This document shows, piece after piece, positions 5,424 through 5,879 of a stretch of 5,879 bases of DNA. The notes below the pieces were generated by a model that saw only the letters and a program-made list of their open reading frames with translations, searched no databases and was not told the origin of the DNA. Origin of the DNA: an uncultured Clostridia bacterium (lineage in GTDB: Bacteria > Bacillota > Clostridia > Christensenellales > UBA1242); NCBI GenBank assembly GCA_937914725.1, contig CALDMJ010000158.1, positions 1 through 5,879 of the forward strand, in the 5' to 3' direction. The stretch's first letter is position 1; each line of letters opens with the position of its first letter. The position numbers were made by a program, and so were the translations under genes.

Positions 5424-5879
5424 ATGGAAATCGCTACAATAGTAACAATTTCACTCAACGCTATTTTTGCGTTGTGCGTAATACTTGGTTTTTTGTGGGG
5501 TCTCAAGCGCGGGCTCAAACGCTCGGCAATGCGCATTGGATTTATTGCGGGCTGCTTGCTGCTTGCATTCTTCATTGCAATGCCGGTGACAAGTTCAATT
5601 GTCAATATGGACATATCGTCTGTATATACATACACTGACCCTGACGGCATTGTGCACAAGACACCGAGTGACATAATCGCAAACGCGGTGGCAAACATTT
5701 CGCCTGATGTCAAGGAGGCTTACGACAACAGTGAGAGCTTGAGGGCACTCATTGATGCTTTGCCTCAAATGATAATACAAAGCATTGTGTTTGTTATTCT
5801 ATTCTGGCTGCTAAAACTCATTACTTGGCCGATTTTCGCCATCACTGCAAAAGTACTTTGGGGCCAGAAAAAGGAAAAG
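5424..5879 (+). CDS. CvpA-like membrane protein, 3' end missing
   Basis: A reading frame of 152 codons stays open to the right edge of the window, so the gene is truncated by the window and not broken. AGGAG (5413-5417) precedes the ATG by six bases, a strong ribosome site that fixes the start. Likely membrane helices lie at about 5-26, 35-55 and 117-141, with a polar extracytoplasmic-type stretch at 60-115. Between the first two helices lies FLWGLKRGLKRSAMRIGF (23-40). This glycine and basic-rich turn is typical of CvpA-family proteins, which have a similar helix, G-x-x-R-G and helix start. No precise role is known for most clostridial members. The long loop after helix two is unlike short CvpA proteins, so the family call is moderate while the reading frame itself is secure. 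It is divergent from glmM. Confidence 0.75.
   Translation, partial: MEIATIVTISLNAIFALCVILGFLWGLKRGLKRSAMRIGFIAGCLLLAFFIAMPVTSSIVNMDISSVYTYTDPDGIVHKTPSDIIANAVANISPDVKEAYDNSESLRALIDALPQMIIQSIVFVILFWLLKLITWPIFAITAKVLWGQKKEK

Overview
The window looks like chromosomal DNA of a low-GC Bacillota, probably an uncultured clostridial lineage. The main reason is an adjacent pair of helicase-loading genes: a large DnaB/DnaD-type co-loader followed by a DnaI-type AAA+ loader, the order of the dnaB-dnaI operon of Bacillus. Supporting signs are strong Shine-Dalgarno sites, A/T-rich promoters with near-consensus -35/-10 boxes, standard use of TGA as stop, a GlmM of typical length and a SpoIIM-like membrane protein. 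No species can be named from the sequence alone.

Layout. Positions 1-690 hold no credible protein gene except the 3' end of the DnaI gene. They carry a repeat family: five tandem units of 94-95 bp in one orientation (74 to about 528), then two units in the opposite orientation (about 532 to 683). Where the two orientations meet, the unit ends form a perfect intrinsic terminator for the minus-strand dnaB-dnaI operon. Positions 675-3078 (minus) are that operon, with a clear promoter at 3122-3150. A divergent gene at 3206-3844 (plus) encodes a six-helix membrane protein that resembles SpoIIM. It converges, with a 6-bp gap, on glmM (3851-5191, minus). A second divergent promoter region (5192-5423) separates glmM from a truncated CvpA-like membrane protein gene that runs off the right edge (5424 onward, plus).

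How the genes fit together. The co-loader and loader should act together to place the replicative helicase on DNA. GlmM makes glucosamine-1-phosphate for UDP-GlcNAc and peptidoglycan. The two plus-strand genes encode integral membrane proteins without a clear link to their neighbours. The parts that ordinary annotation does not explain are the bidirectional repeat array, with its conserved hairpin and 189-bp higher-order period, and a near-perfect minus-strand terminator inside the SpoIIM-like reading frame.
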